From IMG/VR virus record IMGVR_UViG_3300035698_006183, positions 24,797-88,796 of that record: a stretch of DNA of 64,000 bases. One strand, given 5' to 3'. This DNA comes from a virus. The number at the start of each line of letters is the position of its first letter. Position 1 is the first letter of the stretch. The notes under the pieces were generated by a model. That model was not told the DNA's origin. It searched no databases and saw only the letters and a list, made by a program, of their open reading frames with translations. The position numbers and the translations under genes were made by a program. Shown here piece after piece: positions 53,639 through 61,150 of the stretch.

Positions 53639-54852
53639 GAGCAATCTCTGTAGTCCGAAAACCAATGGAGTCAACAACTCCGATGAACTGTGTCCGATTC
53701 GGTACGGGAGCACTTAATATAGACCCGTGCCGAATCGGAACTCAGGAGAAAATCAAAGCGGGTGGGGCAGGTATGCTCCTATCCCACATCCGTGATGGAA
53801 AACCTGGGGAAGGTTCCGATTACAAACAGAATCCTGGAGGGCGGTGGCCGTCCAATGTCATCTTAAACCACCCAGAATCCTGTACCCCTGGGTATTGTGT
53901 ATCAGGATGCCCGATTCCTCAGATGGATGCTGATAGCCTTCAAGGTGGAATCCATGCTGCGGGTAATAAAAAGAAGGCTAAGACAACGGAGAAAGGTCAT
54001 ACTTTTAACTTTGCAGCCTTCGACCACAACCCTGATTACTATGGGGACTCTGGTGGGGCATCTCGGTTTTTCAAGTGTGTGAAAGAAGATAAACTCATGA
54101 ACATACCACAGGAACTATTAGATTACCTTATAACACTCATATCTACACCGACTATGGCAGCTCTGTACAAGGATGACATCAGTACGTGGGTAGTCGGTCT
54201 GCATCCCGACAACTCCTGGCCGGGTCTTGTAGCCTATGGGCAGCCTTCAGAAGAACAGGCTGCCGACCTGAAGAGAGTTCTGATGCCTGGGGCACACTTA
54301 CTACTGATTGCTCCTGATTCGGAGCCTACAGGCCACACAGGGACGTGTCGAGTTGAGGATGCAGGCTTTGAGATTCGTGATGCAATCCTGTGGGTTCAAG
54401 AAGCTGGCCATTTCCATTATGTCCCCAAGGCTTCACGTTCAGAACGAGAGGCTGGGTGTTATGCTATTGGCCCTCAGAAACGTGATGAGTCTCGTCAAGA
54501 AGGCGACCCTGGAGGTGACAATCCTCGGAATAGAGGGGTGAACCCTGTCAAGAACTTCCACCCTACAGTAAAGCCTATCAAGTTGATGGAACGGTTGTTA
54601 TCAGGTGTGCCTGTTAAAGACGGACCCATCCTTGACCCGTTTATGGGAAGTGGTTCTACTGGGATTGCCTGCCTACAAACTGGCCATGATTTCATTGGTG
54701 TGGATAGAGAAAAAGATTACGTCGGGATTTCAACATCTCGAATCAGACACTGGGATAGTGAACAAGGTTACATCCACCGACAGGTGGAATCAGATTATAA
54801 ACCAGAAGTTATCGAACAAGAGCCTGTAGATTTATGGGACATGGAGGACTAA
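53635..54852 (+). CDS. Variant amino-DNA-methyltransferase lacking the DPPY motif
   Basis: 405 aa, ATG 53635 overlapping the helicase stop. Residues 1-147 ('VVRKP', 'FGTGALNID', 'GGRWPSNVI', 'GDSGGASRFF') correspond to the middle region of common phage N4/N6 methyltransferases. Residues about 184-255 ('ISTWVVGLHPDNSW', 'LKRVLMPGAHLLLIAP', 'VEDAGFEIRDAILWV') look like the motif IV-V region, but DPPY is replaced by HPDN. The end is normal: 'HPTVKPIKLM' (309-318) and the SAM-binding 'DPFMGSGSTG' (334-343). Thus SAM binding is kept while the catalytic tetrapeptide is not. The separate gene at 57554 has the reverse set. The two may act together. Confidence 0.75.
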   Translation: MRAISVVRKPMESTTPMNCVRFGTGALNIDPCRIGTQEKIKAGGAGMLLSHIRDGKPGEGSDYKQNPGGRWPSNVILNHPESCTPGYCVSGCPIPQMDADSLQGGIHAAGNKKKAKTTEKGHTFNFAAFDHNPDYYGDSGGASRFFKCVKEDKLMNIPQELLDYLITLISTPTMAALYKDDISTWVVGLHPDNSWPGLVAYGQPSEEQAADLKRVLMPGAHLLLIAPDSEPTGHTGTCRVEDAGFEIRDAILWVQEAGHFHYVPKASRSEREAGCYAIGPQKRDESRQEGDPGGDNPRNRGVNPVKNFHPTVKPIKLMERLLSGVPVKDGPILDPFMGSGSTGIACLQTGHDFIGVDREKDYVGISTSRIRHWDSEQGYIHRQVESDYKPEVIEQEPVDLWDMED

Positions 54853-55662
54853 ATGCCAAACAAAGCCATTGGAATCGTTGGGGTTGATTACTGTGGTTCC
54901 ACTCTGCTGAATTATATTTGGGATGGTATCCCTGGTGTATTTGGTGCCGGTGAAACTCATTGGGTTTTAGATAAACCTGAAATCAATTGCCGACAATGCA
55001 ATCGTCCTCGATGCTTGGTATGGAAACCAGAGATTCGAGAGTATTTACCTCAAGCAGCAGACAATGGGAAATGGTGGGATGCACTTCGAGAAATGGCCAA
55101 GGCTGAAATCGTTGTGTCTTCTGACAAGAAAGCTGTCCATTACGAACAGTTTGGAGTTCCTTCCCGACTTGTTTTCAGTTTCAAGGAGCCACTGGCTCAT
55201 ATTTTCAGCCGAGCTGCTGTCAAGTTGGGGAAAAGTGATGCTGCTGTTAACATTGAAATTAACAATGACACATTGGATGAGGCTATCACTTGGTGGGTAG
55301 ATGAAACCAATACCACTCTTGATTGGCTTATGGAACAGGATTCAGAGTTCAAGGTTGTCAAGATGGAGTTGTTAGTGGATAAACCTGCTGCTCACCTGAA
55401 AGCCTTCTGTAAATGGGCTGGTGTGAAATATGATGCTACGGCACTAACATTCTGGCGGAAACGTCACCATTATATCGGTGGTAATCATGCCCTAACTCGT
55501 CTGAAACGCTCATACTATTTCTTCAGGAAGCTCAAGAAAGACGAACGCTGGAAAGATTGTTTCACACAGGAACAAGTGGATAGAATCCAGAGTGCTGATG
55601 ATGTGAAAGCTGTCACAAAACGTCTGGAAGCTCTCTTAACCCCTGAAAAGTTACTGGCTTAG
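54853..55662 (+). CDS. Sulfotransferase-like protein
   Basis: 269 aa, ATG 54853 right after the methyltransferase stop. The N-terminal 'VDYCGSTLLNYI' (11-22) with 'GAGETHWV' (31-38) fits the PAPS 5'-phosphosulfate loop of sulfotransferases ('SGST.L', then 'GE'). 'RLVFSFKEPLAHIFSRAA' (105-122) sits where the 3'-phosphate motif ('R.P...S') belongs, with Lys-Glu-Pro instead of Arg-x-Pro. 'VVKMELLVDKPAAHLKAFCKW' and 'HHYIGGN' also match the family layout. A CxxC/C cluster (C46, C49, C54) is unusual. The substrate is unknown; candidates are surface glycans or a small molecule. The stop codon is inside the next promoter element. Confidence 0.65.
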   Translation: MPNKAIGIVGVDYCGSTLLNYIWDGIPGVFGAGETHWVLDKPEINCRQCNRPRCLVWKPEIREYLPQAADNGKWWDALREMAKAEIVVSSDKKAVHYEQFGVPSRLVFSFKEPLAHIFSRAAVKLGKSDAAVNIEINNDTLDEAITWWVDETNTTLDWLMEQDSEFKVVKMELLVDKPAAHLKAFCKWAGVKYDATALTFWRKRHHYIGGNHALTRLKRSYYFFRKLKKDERWKDCFTQEQVDRIQSADDVKAVTKRLEALLTPEKLLA

Positions 55663-55685
55663 AAGGTCAGAGTTTCGAGTTGTTG
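55656..55685 (+). promoter_or_regulatory. Phage promoter candidate GGCTTAG-N14-GAGTTGTTG (copy 5)
   Basis: Exact core halves with a 14-base spacer whose last seven bases (GAGTTTC) match copies 1 and 2. It overlaps the sulfotransferase stop codon and ends only 16 bases before the ATG at 55702, so transcription must begin close to its 3' end. Confidence 0.75.
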
Positions 55686-55701
55686 GAATAGGAGAGGTTA
55701 G

Positions 55702-56343
55702 ATGATCAGTAAAAAATATACAGATTCTGTAATGCAAACTACTGTTAAAAGAAAGGCTCAGAAAGCTATTGCACTGGCCACACTCGCCACACTCCAAATG
55801 AAGGACAGACTCAGTAAAAGTCAGTTAGAAGACTATGCTATGGACTTGATTGAAAAGCCCGAGGATGAGTTAGATACCCTTTTAGAAGAATTCAAAGTCA
55901 GTCCTAAAGACAAGACTAACCAACATATATTGAAAAAATGCCCGAATGATGGGTGTTGTAGTGATGGGCTTCAATTGGAAGTTCATGGTGGCCCGGATTT
56001 CGATTATGTGCAGTGTAACTCCTGTGGAACTCGGGGTCCTGTGTTTGATGGACACCCCGAAGATGCCATCAGAGCTTGGAACAACCTCCCACGACCATCA
56101 AAAGTTCAGAGGTTGCAGCAGTGGGTTGAAGACCTGCAATCAGGTATGTACGTCAATTGTGTCTACTGTGGCCATCGTTATGGTCCGAAAGAAGATACTC
56201 CTGTTGCAATGGCTGAAGTGTTGAAAGAACATATTCAACATTGTCCTGACCATCCGTTGAGCCATGCCAACCAGGAAATTACAGAACTGAAGACTACGAT
56301 AACAGAGATGCAGTCTTCAATAGACCGTTTGAAAAGGAAATAA
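55702..56343 (+). CDS. Lar-like restriction-alleviation zinc protein
   Basis: 213 aa, ATG 55702 behind AGGAGAGG. Residues about 78-128 ('LKKCPNDGCCSDGLQLEV', 'VQCNSCGTRGPV', 'DAIRAWNNLP') match the Lar family: two Cys pairs, a 'GP' turn and a C-terminal 'A..AWN'. Lar proteins relieve type I restriction by altering modification activity. A second zinc module, 'NCVYCGHRYG' then 'LKEHIQHCPDHPL' (about 152-186), and a coiled-coil end (190-213) follow. It is the first gene of the unit driven by promoter copy 5 and lies among methyltransferase genes, consistent with a restriction-evasion role. Confidence 0.65.
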   Translation: MISKKYTDSVMQTTVKRKAQKAIALATLATLQMKDRLSKSQLEDYAMDLIEKPEDELDTLLEEFKVSPKDKTNQHILKKCPNDGCCSDGLQLEVHGGPDFDYVQCNSCGTRGPVFDGHPEDAIRAWNNLPRPSKVQRLQQWVEDLQSGMYVNCVYCGHRYGPKEDTPVAMAEVLKEHIQHCPDHPLSHANQEITELKTTITEMQSSIDRLKRK

Positions 56344-56344
56344 A

Positions 56345-56737
56345 ATGGCAGAGAACACAGAAGCAGAGAAAAAATACAAAGGTGAAGTAATGATTCACCA
56401 GACCGATGTTTTCAACCAGATGCAGATTGTTCTGGATGAGATAGAACACCGACAGGCTACTCATGACAGGTCCAAGCTCAGTGAGGATGAATTCCCGACA
56501 TATGCTCGGGTCATTCCGAAGATGAAGGGTCTGCCTTTCGGCTCTCCTGAAGCCAAGGCTATTGTGAAAGAACTCGGCCCTGCTCTCCAGCACCATTACG
56601 AGAACAACCGACATCACCCTGAACATTTCGAGAATGGTATCGCTGGTATGAATCTTCTTGATATGATTGAGATGGTGTGTGACTGGAAAGCTGTTTCCGA
56701 AGCTAAAGGGAACGACTTGAAAAACAGGTATGGTTGA
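56345..56737 (+). CDS. DUF5662-like small protein
   Basis: 130 aa, ATG 56345 one base after the previous stop. The pattern 'THDRSKLSEDEFPTYARV' ... 'HHYENNRHHPEHF' ... 'LLDMIEMVCDWKAV' with conserved His-Asp and His-His pairs resembles the DUF5662 family of phage proteins, which has an HD-like helical layout. A metal-dependent hydrolase is conceivable, but the activity is not known. The family name is from memory and unverified. Confidence 0.6.
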   Translation: MAENTEAEKKYKGEVMIHQTDVFNQMQIVLDEIEHRQATHDRSKLSEDEFPTYARVIPKMKGLPFGSPEAKAIVKELGPALQHHYENNRHHPEHFENGIAGMNLLDMIEMVCDWKAVSEAKGNDLKNRYG

Positions 56738-56828
56738 AGTTCTGTTCCCGAAACACAAAATAACAGAGCCCTTGGCAACTATCCTGTTGAATACAGCGGA
56801 CATGCTGGAAAAAGGTGATGAAGAATGA
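56730..56828 (+). CDS. Small overlapping gene, 32 aa
   Basis: ATG 56730 overlaps the end of the 130-aa gene, and the TGA at 56826-56828 overlaps the next ATG (ATGA). The peptide is 32 aa ('MVEVLFPKHKITEPLATILL'...). It fills an otherwise 87-base gap in a unit where all genes abut. The ribosome site is weak. It is probably real by context, with no known function. Confidence 0.4.
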   Translation: MVEVLFPKHKITEPLATILLNTADMLEKGDEE

Positions 56829-57064
56829 AAGGCATTAACGTACAAGTAAAAGAAGGTCTCATTGACATCAATATTGACACCAAAGTTGCCATTGATGTCA
56901 AAGCTATGATGAAAATGCAACGTCAAGGAGGCTGGGACCAAGGTTTGAATCAAGTAGTGTCCAGACTTTTAGACCCGATGCTTTTGGAAATCCAACAGGA
57001 ACTTGAACGTACTCTCCATCAGGCAATCATCCGTGGAGAGATTGACTATAAGGCAGCTATCTGA
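56825..57064 (+). CDS. Small hypothetical protein, 79 aa
   Basis: ATG 56825, overlapping the upstream stop as ATGA, with AAAGGTG about 9 bases before it. An amphipathic beta start ('INVQVKEGLIDINIDTKVAID') leads into a long helix to the C-terminus. The stop overlaps the next start (TGATG). No family is recognised. Confidence 0.55.
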   Translation: MKGINVQVKEGLIDINIDTKVAIDVKAMMKMQRQGGWDQGLNQVVSRLLDPMLLEIQQELERTLHQAIIRGEIDYKAAI

Positions 57065-57345
57065 TGACGGAACCACACTCAGAAATTATGGTAGATGGGG
57101 AGTTTGTAAAACGAGAAGTTATCACGGAAATCCCTGCTGAGTTTGACACAAGTAGTTTGTTGTTCGATAAGCTCTTGAAGATGCTCAATAAAGCATGGCC
57201 TCTTGATGATGGTGTTGTGGAATTCAAAATAGAAGACCGTGAGATTGTAGCCTACCATAAGACTCTGTTAAATGAAGCTGCTTTGAGTTCCTTTGAGAAT
57301 TATGCCCGAGGGTGGATTGGTTGTTACCAACACCTGAGTAAGTAG
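57064..57345 (+). CDS. Small hypothetical protein, 93 aa
   Basis: ATG 57064 shares bases with the preceding TGA. The protein is soluble and acidic with no cysteine cluster. It is part of the compact unit of small genes starting at 55702. The function is unknown. Confidence 0.55.
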   Translation: MTEPHSEIMVDGEFVKREVITEIPAEFDTSSLLFDKLLKMLNKAWPLDDGVVEFKIEDREIVAYHKTLLNEAALSSFENYARGWIGCYQHLSK

Positions 57346-57356
57346 AGAGAAGTGAA

Positions 57357-57557
57357 ATGAAGCATCTTTACATATGTGCTTTCTGTGGAGAAAAATACAC
57401 GGAATACGAAGCAGCATTACTGCCTCAGAGTAACAGTACAGCACCGGCACCTATGTGTTGTGGTTTCTCAATAAATCATCAAACCTGGGAAGACGAGGGA
57501 TTGTCTGCCCTTATAAACGATGCTGCAACAGAGGCTTTAGGGGAGAATGACAAGTGA
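57357..57557 (+). CDS. Small zinc-ribbon-like protein, 66 aa
   Basis: ATG 57357 with GAGAGAAG upstream. A CxxC ('CAFCG', residues 7-11) and a 'CC' pair (near 34) suggest a zinc site. A short helical C-terminus follows. The stop TGA overlaps the GTG start of the methyltransferase gene downstream. Likely a small regulatory or adaptor protein; no function can be assigned. Confidence 0.55.
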   Translation: MKHLYICAFCGEKYTEYEAALLPQSNSTAPAPMCCGFSINHQTWEDEGLSALINDAATEALGENDK

Positions 57558-58264
57558 CTCAGAAACTGAACATACATCAGTCCGACTGTAAGATTTTCAT
57601 GCAAGCCCTTGCAGAGAACTCCCTCGGTGGGATTGTCTGTGACCCTCCATATGGCCTCTCATTCATGAATAAAGAATGGGATGACCTCGATCAATGGAAA
57701 ACAGGTGCTGCCATGAGCAGTCCTGGCATTGGCCAACGTGAGATAGAATGGCCAGCCTACGGAGGAACTCAACCTTTCGGTGGAGCCAACCCAACATGTA
57801 AAACCTGTGGTGGACGGCTTCGGGGTGTTAAGAAATGCACCTGTGACGAACCAGAATGGCTCGTAGACGGTGAACCCGTCGGAGATGGAGCCAATGTATC
57901 AGTTAACATCTCCTTGGACAACGTACACGCTCAGCAGGCTTGGCATCTGAATTGGCTGAAAGAAGCCTTTCGGGTATTAAAACCAGGAGCAGTGATTAAA
58001 GCCTTCGGCGGAACCAGAACTTTCCATAGGTTGGCAGCTGCAATGGAGCAGGCAGGATTCGTAGATATTCAGATGGATGCCTGGATATACGGCAGCGGTT
58101 TCCCGAAGTCCTTGAACATCTCCAAAGCACTCCGTCGGAAGATGGATTCTGTGAACCATACGTTAGTCCCTACGGATGAGGCTTTACTTGAAAGATTCGA
58201 AGGTTACGGCACAGCTTTGAAGCCAGCTTGGGAACCGTTCATTATTGGGAGGAAACCTGAATGA
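57554..58264 (+). CDS. Partial amino-DNA-methyltransferase with DPPY but no SAM motif I
   Basis: 236 aa from GTG 57554 (GGGGAG 8 bases upstream). It has motif IV 'VCDPPYGLSFMNKEWD' (28-43), then a 4-Cys insert (C82, C85, C95, C97), then 'RVLKPGAVIKAFGGTRTFHR', 'YGSGFPKSLNISKAL' and the terminal 'GYGTALKPAWEPFIIGRKPE', exactly as in the N-terminal half of phage N4/N6 methyltransferases. The usual second half (TGALNID region, HPTxKP, DPFxGSG) is absent. The frame ends in a clean stop that overlaps the next gene. The missing half is present at 53635. It may be a subunit of a two-gene enzyme or a truncated remnant. Confidence 0.75.
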   Translation: MTQKLNIHQSDCKIFMQALAENSLGGIVCDPPYGLSFMNKEWDDLDQWKTGAAMSSPGIGQREIEWPAYGGTQPFGGANPTCKTCGGRLRGVKKCTCDEPEWLVDGEPVGDGANVSVNISLDNVHAQQAWHLNWLKEAFRVLKPGAVIKAFGGTRTFHRLAAAMEQAGFVDIQMDAWIYGSGFPKSLNISKALRRKMDSVNHTLVPTDEALLERFEGYGTALKPAWEPFIIGRKPE

Positions 58265-58836
58265 GTGACACATTAAAACGTATTCAAAAATACCGAGGAT
58301 ATCCTAATCCCCCTCTGGCAGGACCCTTGACAATATCTCTAATGGTTGATGCTTTTGCATTTATTGAAAGGTTTGATATACGAGTGGAGAAGATTGTTGG
58401 ATCAGGGCTCTTACATGAATTGATTCGGCAAACAAAAGAAGCAGGAGTTTATTCAGAAAGTAAACCCACTGGTAATTTATGGGGTGCTGACTTTGAGTTT
58501 GCAGATGTGTCTGATAAAAAAATATATCTTCTTGGGGAGTTAGCTTCGGAAGAGAAAACTTTTATAAATGAACATTGTACAATAAGTTGTATTGATACAG
58601 AGAGGACTTCAAAAGTTATTCAACAGAATACAATAGCTTTCTTGAAGACTTCAGAAGGCCAGGCTTTAGAATTAGCTTGGGAAAAATCTTGTCACCCTAT
58701 GGAACTCATCTGTCAAGACTGTGTGCCTAAAAACGAGTCTTGCTGGGAACCTCTTCTTGGGAAAGGTCATTGTCAGCGTTGTGGGAAAATTGCCCCTTGG
58801 TTTGGAGATATGGGGGGTAAGTCAAATGACAGTTAA
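58261..58836 (+). CDS. Hypothetical protein with C-terminal zinc-like motif, 191 aa
   Basis: ATG 58261 overlaps the previous stop (ATGA). The main domain (about 20-150) is mixed alpha/beta with no recognised motif. Near the C-terminus 'CQDCVPKNESC' and 'GHCQRCGK' form two CxxC-type pairs, probably a zinc ribbon. The family is not recognised. It is co-translated with neighbours in the anti-restriction/modification region. Confidence 0.55.
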   Translation: MSDTLKRIQKYRGYPNPPLAGPLTISLMVDAFAFIERFDIRVEKIVGSGLLHELIRQTKEAGVYSESKPTGNLWGADFEFADVSDKKIYLLGELASEEKTFINEHCTISCIDTERTSKVIQQNTIAFLKTSEGQALELAWEKSCHPMELICQDCVPKNESCWEPLLGKGHCQRCGKIAPWFGDMGGKSNDS

Positions 58837-59392
58837 GGTTATAAGTTATCAGGATTTCCGTCCAGTAGATGCCATAGACACGACATCTCGTAGCCGAACG
58901 TGGTCTCGTGGTTTGAGTCCCTTCTTCGTTGGACCTATTCCTTTGTGGGATGGTTCTTCGTCGGTGAACATGGAAAATGCTTGGCAATTCTCTAAAGTAT
59001 ATCCTGAACACGTTGGACCAGATGGGCTACCCTCAGATGTCTGGAAAGAATGGTCCCAGACAGGATGGGCAGATGAGCGGGCACACCGTTACCCAATGGG
59101 AAAAGGTGTAGCTCCTTTGTATTCCTGGTGGGGTGGTGAGAAGCTGTCCTATGTGGATGCCCGTAAAAAGATATATTTCCCGTTATATGCAAAAGCTGTG
59201 GTATTAACGGAGGCTTTTCAGACATTACAGAGAATATACGAGGCAGTAGGGTCAGTGACGTTGGTTGATTTCGACGGATATGACCACCGAGCATTAGGAT
59301 TGGATTGGAAAGGTGTGTTGAACAACACAAACAAACCGATGGGACATGCCTTTGTTATCGGGTATTTGCTGGAACAGTTGGGGACAACATGA
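58826..59392 (+). CDS. Conserved phage protein, 188 aa (DUF6939-like)
   Basis: An upstream in-frame start at 58721 lies within the previous gene; ATG 58826, after a GGGG stretch, is preferred. Conserved-looking blocks 'ENAWQFSKVYPEHVG', 'RYPMGKGVAPLYSWWGGEKL', 'ARKKIYFPLYAKAVV', 'LVDFDGYDH' and 'MGHAFVIGYLLEQL' recall a phage/bacterial family I associate with DUF6939; this name is from memory and unverified. No function is assigned to it. The stop overlaps the next start (ATGA). Confidence 0.6.
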   Translation: MTVKVISYQDFRPVDAIDTTSRSRTWSRGLSPFFVGPIPLWDGSSSVNMENAWQFSKVYPEHVGPDGLPSDVWKEWSQTGWADERAHRYPMGKGVAPLYSWWGGEKLSYVDARKKIYFPLYAKAVVLTEAFQTLQRIYEAVGSVTLVDFDGYDHRALGLDWKGVLNNTNKPMGHAFVIGYLLEQLGTT

Positions 59393-59874
59393 TTTTAGCT
59401 ATCACTGGCCACAGACCCAATAAGTTGGGAGGTTACGACCCGAACCCGACCAGCAAACAAGTTCAGAAAGCAATAGAACGAGCTCTTTTACTTCTAAAAC
59501 CTGATAAACTTATCACAGGAATGGCACTGGGAGTTGACCAATGGGCAGCTGCTTTGTGCATTCGACATAGCATTCCTTTTATTGCAGCCGTTCCTTGTAT
59601 GGAACATGAGATTAAGTGGAACGATAAATCCCAGGAGCTTTACTTCAGGTTGTTGAATAAAGCTGAGGAAGTGGTGGTTGTGACACAGACCCCATATAAT
59701 TCGAAGGTGATGCAGAAACGGAATGTCTGGATGGTAGACCATGCGGACACCCTTTTAGCTGTGTGGGATGGAAGCAAGAGTGGCACGGCCAATTGTATAG
59801 CCTCTGCTCGGAAACAAGGAAAGAAACTCTATCGAATCACCCCAGGTGATGATCTTTTGAAAGGAATGCCATGA
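59389..59874 (+). CDS. SLOG-family (YpsA/DUF1273-like) protein
   Basis: 161 aa from ATG 59389, overlapping the previous stop. The motifs 'AITGHRPNKLGGYDP', 'ITGMALGVDQWAA', 'IPFIAAVPC', 'RNVWMVDHADTLLAVWDGS' and 'SGTANCIASA' are the signature of the DUF1273/YpsA branch of the SLOG superfamily, a Rossmann-like fold related to DprA. SLOG proteins bind nucleotides or nucleic acid and some sense nucleotide signals in defence. In phages the role is unknown; scavenging of defence nucleotides is possible but speculative. Confidence 0.8.
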   Translation: MILAITGHRPNKLGGYDPNPTSKQVQKAIERALLLLKPDKLITGMALGVDQWAAALCIRHSIPFIAAVPCMEHEIKWNDKSQELYFRLLNKAEEVVVVTQTPYNSKVMQKRNVWMVDHADTLLAVWDGSKSGTANCIASARKQGKKLYRITPGDDLLKGMP

Positions 59875-60353
59875 GTGACGACAAAAAACCCCGAGACCCT
59901 GTAATCAAAAAAGATAATGGTTGGTATTTTTCCGACGAAATATGGTCAGACACCATTGGACCTTTCGAGACTGAAGCTATGGCCAGACACCACTTAGAAG
60001 AATATGCCAAGTATCTGGATAAGGGTCCACCTGAAACTCAGTGTGCTACGATGGCAGAGTGGATTAACATCCTGGCTGATGCCCATGAAGAAAGTAAAAA
60101 GGTTACTCTAGCAGATGACCCTCCTAATCGTAGGTTAGGGTTCAGAGTTAAAGGTGCTATTTTTTCAGTTACTTTGCCTATGGTTCAAAGTCGAGGATGG
60201 AATACCCCAGAAGGTCTTGAAGCTCTGAAACGTATTGATTTCGATGACCATTCTTTTGGACACTCTATTCAGAGTCCTGGTGGTAGAGAAGCTCTTTTCA
60301 CAAAACTAGCCCACGTAAAAAGGAAATATTGCAGAGGAGGGGACAGGAAATGA
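59871..60353 (+). CDS. Hypothetical protein, 160 aa
   Basis: ATG 59871 overlaps the previous stop (ATGA). An N-terminal block 'DNGWYFSDEIWSDTIGPFET' followed by a helix 'ARHHLEEYAKYL' is a pattern seen in small phage proteins. The remainder is basic and mixed. No enzyme motif or membrane segment is seen. Function unknown. Confidence 0.55.
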   Translation: MSDDKKPRDPVIKKDNGWYFSDEIWSDTIGPFETEAMARHHLEEYAKYLDKGPPETQCATMAEWINILADAHEESKKVTLADDPPNRRLGFRVKGAIFSVTLPMVQSRGWNTPEGLEALKRIDFDDHSFGHSIQSPGGREALFTKLAHVKRKYCRGGDRK

Positions 60354-61150
60354 CAAGACTTGTAATGATGGGACACTGGACGACGTTCAACCGTATGTTG
60401 ACCATCAAAGATGAAATCGTTGGCCTCCCAAAATACCCTGGGGAATCAGATGAGAAACTTTTGGCTTTGATGCCGTGGGCAAAAGACCGAGCAGATGACC
60501 CCATCTCAATCTCTACGGCTATGAGGCCACTCCTGTCTTTGGGTGTTGATAAAGTTTTCCTACTTCTAAAAGTGAATGGACAACCTTACCAATACCAAGA
60601 AGGGCTGGAATATGGCCTTCGGGTGATGAAGCATGGTGCTCCTGATTATACTTCATCACATGAGCTCCTTCAAAATGCCTTAGATGACTTTAAAGATACA
60701 GGCGAAGAAAACCTTAAACTCACCCCTTTCAATGTTGCATCCAGTTGTCACACCACAATACAAGCCCGAATGAAACAGCAACGGAGAGAAGAACAGTGGG
60801 TTGATGAGGAGGACTGGCAGCTTCGAGAGTTCCTAAACGTGTTTGGGATGTTTCCTGCCGATGATGCAACTATGGCCCGTACCAAAGACTGGGAGGGCAC
60901 TCCTGAACAGGGTAAGCTAACAAGAGAACTGGTGTTTGAGGCTTTCTTCAAAGTACAGAAACCTACAACTATCATAACCTCAGAAGCTACAAGAGGGTCT
61001 CTTATTCATATGCTGGTGGGTCCTGATAACCATGAAGACTTGGGTGCAAATAATCTTTGTGGCGCTCACATGGAAGTTGGTGATGTCCCTGATGATCAGA
61101 TTTTTTTCATTGGTGAACATGACGTACAAAGGTTGGATATCACAGAATGA
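60350..61150 (+). CDS. Hypothetical protein, 266 aa
   Basis: ATG 60350, behind GGAGGGGACAGG, overlaps the previous stop; the earlier in-frame ATG at 60329 is less likely. The protein is mixed alpha/beta without cysteine clusters or recognised motifs ('GAHMEVGDVPDDQIFFIG' near the end). The stop overlaps the next start (ATGA). I do not recognise it. Confidence 0.55.
   Translation: MTRLVMMGHWTTFNRMLTIKDEIVGLPKYPGESDEKLLALMPWAKDRADDPISISTAMRPLLSLGVDKVFLLLKVNGQPYQYQEGLEYGLRVMKHGAPDYTSSHELLQNALDDFKDTGEENLKLTPFNVASSCHTTIQARMKQQRREEQWVDEEDWQLREFLNVFGMFPADDATMARTKDWEGTPEQGKLTRELVFEAFFKVQKPTTIITSEATRGSLIHMLVGPDNHEDLGANNLCGAHMEVGDVPDDQIFFIGEHDVQRLDITE

Noticed and set aside
53667-53682. CAACAACTC resembling half of the promoter element
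   Set aside because: The partner GGCTTAG half is absent at the 14-bp distance and the site is inside a coding frame.
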